Assembly (NCBI GenBank): GCA_902591535.1
Contig: CACJBA010000002.1
Coordinates: forward strand, 62,001-126,000
Reading direction: 5' to 3'
Origin: an uncultured Pelagibacteraceae bacterium
Lineage (GTDB): Bacteria; Pseudomonadota; Alphaproteobacteria; Pelagibacterales; Pelagibacteraceae
Length of the DNA: 64,000 bases
A program made the translations under genes and the position numbers. Positions 15,459 to 23,830 of this stretch are shown piece after piece; position 1 is the first letter of the stretch; each line of letters starts with the position of its first letter. The notes below the pieces were generated by a model. The model saw nothing but the letters and a program-made list of their open reading frames with translations, searched no databases and was not told the origin of the DNA.

Positions 15459-16247
15459 TTAATCGTTTCTCTCTGTATTGCCGTCGACAGAAATCACTTG
15501 TCCTGAAACTTTACTTGAATCATCTGAAATTAAAAAAGCACACATCTTTCCAATATCTTCTTCAAGAATCCATTTTTTCATCGAGCTCATTGAAATAAAA
15601 TCTTTTTCTATTCTTTTAGATGAAACCCTAGTAAATTTTGCTTTATCTCTTATTACTCTTTTCATTCTCTCACCTTTTATTGAACCAGGGCATACTGCGT
15701 TAACTCTTATATTGAATTTTCCAAGTTCCATAGCGAGTGTTTTGGTAATTCCAATAATTGCCCATTTACTCGCAGCATAAGGAGATCTTAAAGGAAAACC
15801 TAGTATTCCAGCAGTAGATGAAATATTTATTATTGAACCATTTTTAGATTTTTTTAATAGAGGTATAGTTTTTTTAGTAAAATAAAAATGACTATTAACA
15901 TCTACTTGAATAGTTCTTTCCCAGTCTTGAGATTTTAATTTTTCTAGAGATCCAGTTGGTCCAGCAATCCCAACATTATTTATTAAAGCATCAATTTTTT
16001 TTGTTTTCTTACTTATTTTTTTAAACAAATCCATTACTTGGGTTTCATCTGCAGCATCACAATAGAATGTAAATAGTTTTTTATTTATAAGAGGATGTTT
16101 GTTTAGTTTATTTAAGGATTTATTATCAATATCACAAAGATACACATATGCTCCACGTGAAAGACAAATCTTAGCAGTTGCTAAACCAATACCAGATGCA
16201 CCCGCAGAAATTATTATTTTTTTATTCTTTAATGATTGATTAATCAT
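15459..16247 (-). CDS. short-chain dehydrogenase/reductase
   Basis: 262 residues, classical SDR. The cofactor loop is SAGASGIGLA, the NNVGIAGPTG stretch follows, and the catalytic residues are the Ser of INISSTAG and YAASK. The C-terminal VSGQVISVDGNTERND is typical. The substrate cannot be told from sequence. Since BKACE releases acetoacetate, a 3-hydroxybutyrate dehydrogenase role would fit the pathway; oxidation of another hydroxy compound is equally possible. It is the last gene of the ProXWV-type transporter operon, 3 bp after the ATPase gene. Confidence 0.82.
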   Translation of the reverse strand: MINQSLKNKKIIISAGASGIGLATAKICLSRGAYVYLCDIDNKSLNKLNKHPLINKKLFTFYCDAADETQVMDLFKKISKKTKKIDALINNVGIAGPTGSLEKLKSQDWERTIQVDVNSHFYFTKKTIPLLKKSKNGSIINISSTAGILGFPLRSPYAASKWAIIGITKTLAMELGKFNIRVNAVCPGSIKGERMKRVIRDKAKFTRVSSKRIEKDFISMSSMKKWILEEDIGKMCAFLISDDSSKVSGQVISVDGNTERND

Positions 16248-16250
16248 TAA

Positions 16251-17276
16251 TTACGATTTTGTTAATGATGTCTGTAATTCTTTATTAGATATATAACCTT
16301 TAACATTTCCACTTTTGTCAACTACTTCACAATTAGAATTGGAGCATACAATTTGCGGTAAAAATTCCTCTATAAATTGATCTTCATTTACTTTTATTAA
16401 GTTAGATTTATCAATGTCATTAGCTTCATTAATGCTCTTCATAATAATTTTAGCTTTAATTACTTTTGCTCTATTCACATCTTTTACAAATGCTTTAACG
16501 TAATCATCAGCTGGATTCATAATGATATCAACTGGAGTTCCTACTTGAACTAATTTTCCAGCATTTAATATTCCAATATGGTCTCCAAGTCTTAAAGACT
16601 CATCCAAATCGTGAGTAATAAATACAATTGTTTTTTTTAATTCTGATTGAAGATCTAGCAATTGTTTTTGCATATCACTTCTTATTAATGGGTCTAATGC
16701 ACTAAAAGCTTCATCCATTAACATTATATCACTGTCTGTTGCTAAAGCTCTTGCAAGACCAACACGCTGCTGCATACCACCTGATAATTGATTTGGAAAT
16801 TGATTTTCAAAACCATTTAAACCAACTGCCTCAATTTTTTCCATGGCAGTCTTATTTATTTCTTCCAATGGTTTTCCTTGCATTTCTAATCCATAGCCAA
16901 CATTTTGAATAACTGTTTTATGTGGAAATAGACCGAACCTTTGAAAAACCATACTCATCTTATGTCTTCTAAAATCAATTAGTTGTTCTTTATTGAAAGA
17001 CATAACGTTATTTCCTTCTACTATTATTTCACCATCAGTAGGATCGATTAATCTATTTAAATGTCTAATTAGTGTTGATTTTCCAGAGCCAGACAAACCC
17101 ATACAAACAAAAGTTTCACCTTCTTCTATTTTTAATGAAACATTATCAAGCCCAACTGTATGACCAGTTTGTTCTAATACCTCTTCTTTATTTGCACCAT
17201 TCTTTACCATTGGCATTACTGATTGAGGATTGCTACCAAAGATTTTATAAACATTATTAATCTCAATTTTAGACAT
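16251..17276 (-). CDS. glycine betaine/carnitine-type ABC transporter ATPase (ProV-like)
   Basis: 341 residues. Walker A GLSGSGKSTL, Q-loop region MVFQRFGLFPHKTV, signature LSGGMQQRVGLARAL and Walker B IMLMDEAFSALDP are intact. The N-terminal leader (MSKIEINNVYKIFGSNPQSVMPM) and GHTVGLDNVSLKIEEGE are typical of ProV/OpuAA. The C-terminal 80 residues are a reduced regulatory region in place of a full pair of CBS domains. It follows the permease with a TAATG overlap. It energises import of a quaternary ammonium compound; the neighbours suggest gamma-butyrobetaine, carnitine or glycine betaine. Confidence 0.9.
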   Translation of the reverse strand: MSKIEINNVYKIFGSNPQSVMPMVKNGANKEEVLEQTGHTVGLDNVSLKIEEGETFVCMGLSGSGKSTLIRHLNRLIDPTDGEIIVEGNNVMSFNKEQLIDFRRHKMSMVFQRFGLFPHKTVIQNVGYGLEMQGKPLEEINKTAMEKIEAVGLNGFENQFPNQLSGGMQQRVGLARALATDSDIMLMDEAFSALDPLIRSDMQKQLLDLQSELKKTIVFITHDLDESLRLGDHIGILNAGKLVQVGTPVDIIMNPADDYVKAFVKDVNRAKVIKAKIIMKSINEANDIDKSNLIKVNEDQFIEEFLPQIVCSNSNCEVVDKSGNVKGYISNKELQTSLTKS

Positions 17277-18307
17277 TATTTACCTTTCTTTGTATTTGGT
17301 GCTGTTCTCTCTTGTAGAGTTTCTCCATAAGATTGAGTTATCCTATCAAGAACTATTGCTAAAAGTACAATTGCAATTCCAGCCTCAGCAGCCCTTCCTA
17401 CATTTAATTGTTGAAGACCAAGTAAAACTTCATCTCCCAAACCTCTAGTACCTATCATCGATGCAATAACAACCATTGCTAAAGCCATCATTGTGCACTG
17501 ATTTATACCTTGCATTATATTTGGTAAAGCTAATGGCATTTGTACGCCCCATAGCTTTTGTTTTTTACTTGCACCAAATGCATCTGCAGCTTCAATTACC
17601 TCAGTATCAACTAGCCTTATTCCTAAATCTGTAAGTCTTACTAAAGGAGGAACTGCATAAATAAATGTTGCTATAATCGCTGGAACTGCACCTAAGCCGA
17701 ATAACATAATACCTGGAATTAAGTAACAGAAACTAGGAATAGTTTGCATTAAATCTAAAACCGGTAAAATCACATTTCTTGTTCTTACACTTCTTGCCAT
17801 CGCTATTCCCAATGGGATGCCTGCAACAACACAAAGAAATATTCCAATTAACATTATAGCAGTTGTTTCAATTGCTTTTTGCCAAAATATTGGGTGAAGA
17901 AAACCTATAAAAAAAGTACAAAACCCTACAAACACTGTCGTTCCAACTTTTCTACCACTTGCAAAATAAGTTAGAACTACGACACCAAGTATAACCAATG
18001 GCCATGGAGCTTGAATTAAAAAGTTTTTTACAAGCATTAACATATATAAAAGAACATTATTAATAGCTTCAAATATGTACCCATATTTTTCGTTAAGTGT
18101 TTTAAAACCAACATTGATCCAATTCATTAATGGTAAATCTAACCACTTTGGCCATTTACCCCCTAACCAAGAAAAATCATTTAATAATTCTCCAATATTG
18201 TCAGGTTTTCTTTTTGATTGAGAATAGCTAGTTATTAATAACCACACAAAGATAACAAGCAAACCAATATTAAAAAATATTTTTTTATTTTTCTTTAATG
18301 CTTCCAT
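17276..18307 (-). CDS. glycine betaine/carnitine-type ABC transporter permease (ProW-like)
   Basis: 343 residues with about seven membrane helices. The EAA-like loop EAADAFGASKKQKLWGVQMPLALPNIMQGINQ is split here only by its length and marks the ATPase contact; GIPLGIAMARS and ALAMVVIASMIGTRGLG are ProW signatures. A long N-terminal region (1-95) precedes the core, as in ProW. It lies between the binding-protein and ATPase genes, and a strong stem-loop (18329-18346) separates it from the former, so lower expression than the binding protein is likely. Confidence 0.88.
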   Translation of the reverse strand: MEALKKNKKIFFNIGLLVIFVWLLITSYSQSKRKPDNIGELLNDFSWLGGKWPKWLDLPLMNWINVGFKTLNEKYGYIFEAINNVLLYMLMLVKNFLIQAPWPLVILGVVVLTYFASGRKVGTTVFVGFCTFFIGFLHPIFWQKAIETTAIMLIGIFLCVVAGIPLGIAMARSVRTRNVILPVLDLMQTIPSFCYLIPGIMLFGLGAVPAIIATFIYAVPPLVRLTDLGIRLVDTEVIEAADAFGASKKQKLWGVQMPLALPNIMQGINQCTMMALAMVVIASMIGTRGLGDEVLLGLQQLNVGRAAEAGIAIVLLAIVLDRITQSYGETLQERTAPNTKKGK

Positions 18308-18328
18308 ATTTATTTTTTACTTAAAGAA

Positions 18329-18346
18329 AGAGCCCCGAAGGGCTCT
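18329..18346 (-). terminator. stem-loop between binding-protein and permease genes
   Basis: On the minus strand AGAGCCC-TTCG-GGGCTCT: 7 bp closed by a C(UUCG)G tetraloop, one of the most stable RNA loops, followed by TTTCTTT. It lies 24 bp after the binding-protein stop and 22 bp before the permease start. It probably acts as a partial terminator or as a 3' stabiliser of the binding-protein mRNA. Confidence 0.75.
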
Positions 18347-18369
18347 ATCTTATAAATTTAATTTAGTGA

Positions 18370-19386
18370 TTATAATGCTGCTGAAACTTTTTTAGCAACA
18401 TCAGCTGGTACCCAGTCTTTCCACATAGTTTCTGTTTTCAAGAACTCTATTGCAGTAGCTTCCATATCACCACCTGACTCATCTTCATAGAATGCTAACA
18501 TTTTGTTAACAGTAGCTGTTGGAACTGTATATTTTCCAATAAACTCATTTTCTTTTGGATGAGCTTTTGCCCATGTTGCAAGTACAGACTTAGTTAAAGC
18601 CATATCTCTATATTCACATGCGCATGAAGGTTTATAAGCATCTGGTCCGTTAGCTTTGATATCTTCAACAACTGCAGACATATTATCCCAGCAAGTTTGA
18701 TCGAATTTCGGTTCGGTTAATCTTACTAGATCAACTTTACCCATCAAACCAGTTGGTGCCCAGTAGTAAGTGAAGATTGGTTTTTTCTTAGCAAATGCAC
18801 CTGCTATGGCAGCATCTAATGCACCTCCTGAACCCGGATCAAAGTTTGTATAGTATTTATCTAAACCATACTCTTTTTGTTTAACCAAGTTAACAGTGTA
18901 GCAAGTCCAACCAGATATACAGCTAGTCATTCTGCCTTTTGAAGGATCTTCTGGATCTTTAAATAGCGCAGCTATTTTTGGATCTTTCATATCATCAACA
19001 GATTTTAAATTGTATTTATCAGCAGTAGCTTTATCTACATAGAATGCTTGCTGAGAGTCTGGTGTGTTTGTTCCCATATGGATAATTGTACCCGCTTCTT
19101 CATGAGGCTTATAATTACCAATTATATTATCGTACCAAACTTCAGTAATAACATCTAATTGACCATCGTAATGAGCGGCCATAATAGGTGTAGTACTTCC
19201 CTTAGTTACAGACACTTCACAACCATATCCTTTTTCAAGTATGAAAGTAGTTATAGCTGTGTGGATGTTAGCACTACTCCAGTCAAAATCTCCCAATCTT
19301 GCCTTACAATCACCAGCGTTTGCATTACTTACAATCAAAGATGAAAGAAGGAAAATTGAAATTGTTAATCTCTTTAAAAACTTCAT
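18370..19386 (-). CDS. glycine betaine/carnitine-type substrate-binding protein (OpuAC family)
   Basis: 338 residues, signal peptide 1-24 (MKFLKRLTISIF..SNANA), then an OpuAC domain: CKARLGDFDWSSANIHTA, TKGSTTPIMAAHYDGQLDV and WYDNIIGNY, where aromatic residues usually form the cage for a quaternary amine. Several cysteines in the mature protein may form disulphides. A strong Shine-Dalgarno (AAGGAGAT) precedes the start. It is the first gene of the transporter operon and divergent from the BBOX-like hydroxylase gene, so gamma-butyrobetaine or carnitine are good ligand candidates besides glycine betaine. Confidence 0.9.
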   Translation of the reverse strand: MKFLKRLTISIFLLSSLIVSNANAGDCKARLGDFDWSSANIHTAITTFILEKGYGCEVSVTKGSTTPIMAAHYDGQLDVITEVWYDNIIGNYKPHEEAGTIIHMGTNTPDSQQAFYVDKATADKYNLKSVDDMKDPKIAALFKDPEDPSKGRMTSCISGWTCYTVNLVKQKEYGLDKYYTNFDPGSGGALDAAIAGAFAKKKPIFTYYWAPTGLMGKVDLVRLTEPKFDQTCWDNMSAVVEDIKANGPDAYKPSCACEYRDMALTKSVLATWAKAHPKENEFIGKYTVPTATVNKMLAFYEDESGGDMEATAIEFLKTETMWKDWVPADVAKKVSAAL

Positions 19387-19517
19387 TAAATTATCTCCTT
19401 AAGGTTAAGTTTTAATACGGAGATTTAATAATGAATGTAGATAAAAAACAAGCTTTGAATTATTAATACAACCATTAATTGAGTTGATTTGATTACTCTT
19501 TTATATAAAAATTAAGT

Positions 19518-20645
19518 GTGAGCTCAATTTCTAAACTAGAAAAAAATTCAACGTATTTAAAAGTTATTTGGAATGATGGTGAAGAGAGTAAGTTTAATTA
19601 CCTTTGGCTAAGAGATAATTGTCCAACTGCTCATGATAAAGATTCAAGACATAGAATGTTTAATATTCTGGAAGTCTCACAAAACATTAATCCCGCAAAA
19701 TATTCTATAAATTCTGATGGAAAATTAGAAATTGAATGGAGCGAAGGAAACCATACAAGCTATTATGATCCTAAATGGTTAAGAGAAAATTGTTATACTT
19801 TAAAAAATAAGCAAAAGTATGTCTCACCTTACAAACTTTGGGATAGTTCTTTAGAAAATAACTTAAAATCTATTCATATTGATCATGATGAAATTATAAA
19901 CTCTGATGATGGTTTGATTAAATGGTTGGAGCTTTTACATTATACTGGAATAGCAATTGTTAAAAATGCTCCAGTAGAAAAAAATTCTGCATTAAAAGTT
20001 TTAAACCGTATAAGTCATACTCGAGAAACTTTTTTTAAAACACCTTTTGAAGTAATTAATATTCCAAAACCAAATAATTCTGCATATACAGCGCATGCTT
20101 TAAGAAATCATATGGATTTGCCTTGGTTTGAAAATCCTCCAGGATATCAATTTTTACACTGTTTGGTAAATTCAGCGAAAGGGGGAGATTCATCCGCAGT
20201 AGATGCATTTGCTGTAGCAGATTATTTAAAAAAAAATGAAAAGGATACTTTTGATATATTGGTAAATACTCCACTTAAGTTTAGAGATAAAGACTATACC
20301 CAAGAAGCAGTCAGAAGTGTCTATGGTACAGCAATATCACTGACTAAAGACGGAGATTATAACGATATTCGTTATAGTATTGCAACACTAGATGCTCTTG
20401 ATTGCCATCCAGATATAATGGACTCAGTTTATAAAGCTCATCATCGATTTGGAAATTTATTACATGATGCTAAATTTCAAATTAATTTCAGACTAGAGCC
20501 AGGCGATATTTTTTCATTTAACAATAGAAGATTACTTCATGGAAGAACTGAGTTTGATCCTAATTCAGGTCATAGACATCTCCAAGGCTATTACATGGAT
20601 AGAGATGAAATAATAGGAAGGTTAAAATACCTTAAAAGTTATTAA
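19518..20645 (+). CDS. gamma-butyrobetaine dioxygenase-like Fe(II)/2-oxoglutarate hydroxylase
   Basis: 375 residues, starting at GTG 19518. The N-terminal 100 residues are the DUF971-like domain of BBOX/TMLH enzymes (WNDGEESKFNYLWLRDNC; C35 may be one zinc ligand). The C-terminal TauD/TfdA-like domain has the metal motif H198-x-D200 (NHMD) and distal H341 (LLHGRTEF), with R353 in place to bind 2-oxoglutarate. Together the two domains fit gamma-butyrobetaine hydroxylase, which makes L-carnitine. Trimethyllysine dioxygenase is the main alternative. It diverges from the betaine-type transporter and lies near the carnitine dehydrogenase and BKACE genes, so it fits an intake-to-glycine-betaine route. 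Confidence 0.85.
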   Translation: MSSISKLEKNSTYLKVIWNDGEESKFNYLWLRDNCPTAHDKDSRHRMFNILEVSQNINPAKYSINSDGKLEIEWSEGNHTSYYDPKWLRENCYTLKNKQKYVSPYKLWDSSLENNLKSIHIDHDEIINSDDGLIKWLELLHYTGIAIVKNAPVEKNSALKVLNRISHTRETFFKTPFEVINIPKPNNSAYTAHALRNHMDLPWFENPPGYQFLHCLVNSAKGGDSSAVDAFAVADYLKKNEKDTFDILVNTPLKFRDKDYTQEAVRSVYGTAISLTKDGDYNDIRYSIATLDALDCHPDIMDSVYKAHHRFGNLLHDAKFQINFRLEPGDIFSFNNRRLLHGRTEFDPNSGHRHLQGYYMDRDEIIGRLKYLKSY

Positions 20646-20723
20646 CAGATACAACCTGATTTAGAAAATTTATATATTTTAATATTTAAGTAATTTTAAT
20701 TTAACGTTATCTTAAGATTTAAA

Positions 20724-20741
20724 TTTTACATTATTGTAAAA
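20724..20741. promoter_or_regulatory. perfect 7-bp inverted repeat upstream of ugpB
   Basis: TTTTACA-TTAT-TGTAAAA, 25 bp before the ugpB start codon. It could be an operator, since it sits where a promoter or 5' leader would be, but the AT-rich background makes chance inverted repeats common. It does not match the two direct CTGTCAT-type halves of an enterobacterial Pho box. Confidence 0.35.
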
Positions 20742-20765
20742 CATAAATTAATAAGAGAGGGAAAA

Positions 20766-22073
20766 ATGAAAAAAATACTAAGTATTTTAACGATCCTATT
20801 TACATTCTCTTTTACATCACACAGTTACTCAAAGACAGAAATTCACTGGTGGTATGGAAACAGTGGTTTTCTTGGTGATGTAATTATTGAAATTGCAAAT
20901 AGATTTAATGCTTCACAAGATCAATATACGGTCATTCCTACAGGTAAAGGAAGTTATGAAGATAACATGGCGGCAACTATTGCTGCATTTAGAGCAGGAG
21001 ACCAACCACACTATTCACAGGTTTATGATGCTGGTGCTGCGATAATGGTGGCACAAGTAAAAAATGGTGTTGTCATTGGTTTTGAAGAAATGGCAGAGAA
21101 ATATGGAATTAAAGTCGATGCAGACAATTACATTCCAGGAATTAAAAATTTCTATGCTGACTCTGATGGAAAAATGATTGGTGTTCCATTTAATAGTTCA
21201 ACTTGTTTAATGTATGCAAACATGGACATTTTGAAAGAAGTTGGAATTGAATCAGTTCCAAAAACTTATGAAGAGTTTGAGGCTATGGCTCCAAAAATTA
21301 AAGCTGCTGGATATATTCCTTTAGTTCAAAGTCACTTTCCTTGGATATGGACAGAAAATTTCTTTTCAAGACATAATCTACTTATGACTGACGGAAACAA
21401 TGGTTACGATGCTGTTCCAACAAAAACTTTATTTGCTGAAACAGATGCATTTGTAATGCATTGGAAGAAAGTTAAGGAATGGTATGAAAAAGGCCTTTAT
21501 GGTTATAAAGGAAGAGCATGGGGAGATAACCAAGCTCCATTTATAGCTGGTGAAGCTGCGTTTTGGTTTGGTTCAGCTGCATCGTTCGGTGGAATGAAAG
21601 GTGTTGTACCTAACTTTACAGTAAATCATATTCCTTACTGGGACTCTGTAACAGGCGGTAAAGAGTATCCAACATTTATCGGTGGTGCTGCTAACTGGAT
21701 ATTAAATGGTCATACAGAAGAAGAGTACAAAGGACTTGCTAAATTTATAGAATTTATGGGTTCTCCAGAGATGGATCTGTATTATCACAACATGACTGGT
21801 TACTCTGCGGTAACTAAAGGTGGTATAGCTTTAGCTGAAACTATAAACTTCTATAGAGCTTCTCCTTACCATAAAGCAGTTGGTGAACAATTAAGCTTAG
21901 AAGGTTCGACTATTCCTGGTGGATATAGAGCTGGTAACTGGCCACAAATTCGTGAAGTAATTTACGAAAATGTTGAGCCAATGTTAAACGGCAAAATATC
22001 AATCGAAAAAGGATTGAAGAACATGGATAAAGGTGCAGCTAAATTGTTAAAACAATTTGCTAAAACTTTATAA
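20766..22073 (+). CDS. ugpB: glycerol-3-phosphate/glycerophosphodiester-binding protein
   Basis: 435 residues, the UgpB length. Signal peptide 1-22 (MKKILSILTILFTFSFTSHSYS). The mature start TEIHWWYGNSGFLGDVI and NMAATIAAFRAGDQPHYSQVYDAGAA are typical of UgpB, as is the aromatic-rich GYKGRAWGDNQAPFIAGEAAF region, given here in part. It binds sn-glycerol-3-phosphate or its diesters in the periplasm. A purine-rich Shine-Dalgarno (GAGAGGG) precedes the ATG. It heads the ugp operon and is followed by a strong stem-loop. Confidence 0.93.
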   Translation: MKKILSILTILFTFSFTSHSYSKTEIHWWYGNSGFLGDVIIEIANRFNASQDQYTVIPTGKGSYEDNMAATIAAFRAGDQPHYSQVYDAGAAIMVAQVKNGVVIGFEEMAEKYGIKVDADNYIPGIKNFYADSDGKMIGVPFNSSTCLMYANMDILKEVGIESVPKTYEEFEAMAPKIKAAGYIPLVQSHFPWIWTENFFSRHNLLMTDGNNGYDAVPTKTLFAETDAFVMHWKKVKEWYEKGLYGYKGRAWGDNQAPFIAGEAAFWFGSAASFGGMKGVVPNFTVNHIPYWDSVTGGKEYPTFIGGAANWILNGHTEEEYKGLAKFIEFMGSPEMDLYYHNMTGYSAVTKGGIALAETINFYRASPYHKAVGEQLSLEGSTIPGGYRAGNWPQIREVIYENVEPMLNGKISIEKGLKNMDKGAAKLLKQFAKTL

Positions 22074-22084
22074 TTAATAATTTA

Positions 22085-22116
22085 AATAAGGAGGGTATTG
22101 ATTTACCCTCCTTATT
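22085..22116 (+). terminator. stem-loop between ugpB and ugpA
   Basis: AATAAGGAGGGTA pairs over 13 bp with TACCCTCCTTATT around a 6-base loop (22098-22103), followed by TTTTATTT. It begins 12 bp after the ugpB stop and ends 14 bp before the ugpA ATG. It looks like a Rho-independent terminator that must be leaky, or be used as an attenuator, since ugpA has no other obvious promoter. Confidence 0.82.
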
Positions 22117-22130
22117 TTTTATTTACTTAT

Positions 22131-23009
22131 ATGAAAAAAGTCCAATTTAAATCTAGCTATTCACAATATTTATTCTTAGCGCCTCAGTTAGGAATTTTAT
22201 TAATTTTTTTATATTGGCCAATCATACAAACATTCAGAGATGCATTTACAATGCAAGATGCTTTTGGATTTGGAGCGCAGTTTGTGTGGTTTGATAATTT
22301 TTTATTTATTTTTGATGATCCAGCTTATTTCATAGCTTTCAAATTTACTATTATTTATAGTTTTGTAATTACGTTAATTACAGGCTCAATTGGATTATTA
22401 CTTGCCGTCCAGGCTAATAATGTAATGCATGGTAAAAGCACTTACAAAACACTTTTAATTTGGCCTTATGCAATCGCGCCTGCGGTAGTTGGTGTAATGG
22501 CAAATTATTTTTTTAGTGAAAGATTTGGACTTCTTTATCATTTATTTCACGAACTTTGGGGATTTAATTGGTACGAAAGTGTTTTTGACTCTTATATTTA
22601 CGTAATAATAGCTGGTTCTTGGAAGCAAATCAGTGCTAATTTCATTTTCTTCTTGGCAGGTCTTCAAGCTATACAAAAATCCGTAATTGAAGCATCAATG
22701 ATTGACTGTAAAAATAGTTTTAGAAGATTTTGGACAATTACATTTCCATTATTAATGCCAACTACGTTCTTTTTAATAATTATTAATATAACCTATGCTT
22801 TCTTTGATACATTTGGAATTATTGATACCACAACAATAGGTGCTCCTTCAGGTGAAACAAGAACTCTAGTTTATAAAGCCTATATGGATGGATTTAGAGG
22901 ACTAGATTTAGGAAGTGCAGGAGCTCAATCAATAATGATGATGTTGATTGTATTAGTAATTACAATTTTTCAATTTAGATACATTGAAGGGAAAATACAT
23001 TATAATTAA
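22131..23009 (+). CDS. ugpA: glycerol-3-phosphate ABC transporter permease UgpA
   Basis: 292 residues from ATG 22131. A longer frame from TTG 22098 exists, but that codon is in the loop of the stem-loop and its extra residues (IYPPYFLFTY) are the translated hairpin, so the ATG is preferred. Six membrane helices; EAA loop EASMIDCKNSFRRFWTITFPLL near 197-218, only partly quoted. The N-terminal FLAPQLGILLIFLYWPI is typical of UgpA/MalF-type permeases. It pairs with a UgpE-type subunit; two candidate partners follow. Its stop overlaps the next ATG as TAATG. Confidence 0.9.
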   Translation: MKKVQFKSSYSQYLFLAPQLGILLIFLYWPIIQTFRDAFTMQDAFGFGAQFVWFDNFLFIFDDPAYFIAFKFTIIYSFVITLITGSIGLLLAVQANNVMHGKSTYKTLLIWPYAIAPAVVGVMANYFFSERFGLLYHLFHELWGFNWYESVFDSYIYVIIAGSWKQISANFIFFLAGLQAIQKSVIEASMIDCKNSFRRFWTITFPLLMPTTFFLIIINITYAFFDTFGIIDTTTIGAPSGETRTLVYKAYMDGFRGLDLGSAGAQSIMMMLIVLVITIFQFRYIEGKIHYN

Positions 23010-23830
23010 TGACTAGATTTATCACATCAAGTTTTTCACATTTAATCTTATTCATTGGAATACTTATCATGGTAGTTCCTGTATGGATGATCTTTGCTAG
23101 TTCAACGCACACAAGCTCAATGATTAATATGAATGGTCTTCAAATGTTTTTAGGAGATAGCTTCTACGAAAACTACTTAAGGGTTTTATTATATCAGGGT
23201 GGTTTTTTTAAAGAGATAACTGCATTAAAAATGTTTTTTAACAGTTTTATAATGGCTACAGGAGTTGCAATATTATCTGTTGTTACATCTTTAATGGCTG
23301 CCTATGCTTTGGTTTATTACAGAATAAAACATGCAACATTATTATTTTGGATAATATTCATTACAATTTTAGTTCCATTAGAGTTAAGAATTTTTCCTAC
23401 CTATTCAGTAATGGCTGAACTCAATTTAGTGAATTCTTATTTTGGATTAATAGTTCCTATTTCAGCCTCAGCCATAGCAACCTTATTCTTTAGACAATTT
23501 TATAAAACTGTTCCAGATGAATTGCTTGAGTCTGCAAAACTTGATGGGGCAAATACTTGGAGATTTTTTGTTGATTTTTTAATTCCTTTGTCAAAAACGA
23601 TGATTGTAGCGATGTTAATATTTATGTTTGTCTTTGGTTACAACCAGTACTTATGGCCACTATTGGTAACAACTTCAGAACAATATTGGACAGTGGTTAT
23701 GGGACTAAAAATGATGTCAGGTTCTATTGTTCATCGTTTTGCTTTTGTGATGATGTCTATGGTTCCACCAATTTTAATTATAATTGTATTACAGAAACAT
23801 TTTATTAAGGGAGTTTTTCAAGATAAATGA
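23009..23830 (+). CDS. ugpE: glycerol-3-phosphate ABC transporter permease UgpE, first copy
   Basis: 273 residues, six membrane helices. The EAA loop ESAKLDGANTWRFFVDFLIP and the MVVPVWMIFASSTH start are typical of UgpE. It is about 60 percent identical by eye to the next gene across its length. Compared with that copy it lacks a short stretch before the last helix (MMSGSIVHRFAF where the other has a longer loop). It overlaps the second copy by 4 bp, so the two arose by tandem duplication. One copy may have changed specificity or be used with another partner. Confidence 0.88.
   Translation: MTRFITSSFSHLILFIGILIMVVPVWMIFASSTHTSSMINMNGLQMFLGDSFYENYLRVLLYQGGFFKEITALKMFFNSFIMATGVAILSVVTSLMAAYALVYYRIKHATLLFWIIFITILVPLELRIFPTYSVMAELNLVNSYFGLIVPISASAIATLFFRQFYKTVPDELLESAKLDGANTWRFFVDFLIPLSKTMIVAMLIFMFVFGYNQYLWPLLVTTSEQYWTVVMGLKMMSGSIVHRFAFVMMSMVPPILIIIVLQKHFIKGVFQDK

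Noticed and set aside
20724-20741. Pho box before ugpB
   Set aside because: The site is an inverted repeat without the spaced direct CTGTCAT-like halves.
22098-22130. Longer ugpA start at a TTG codon
   Set aside because: The TTG is in the loop of a 13-bp stem-loop and the added residues are the translated hairpin; ATG 22131 gives the usual permease N-terminus.
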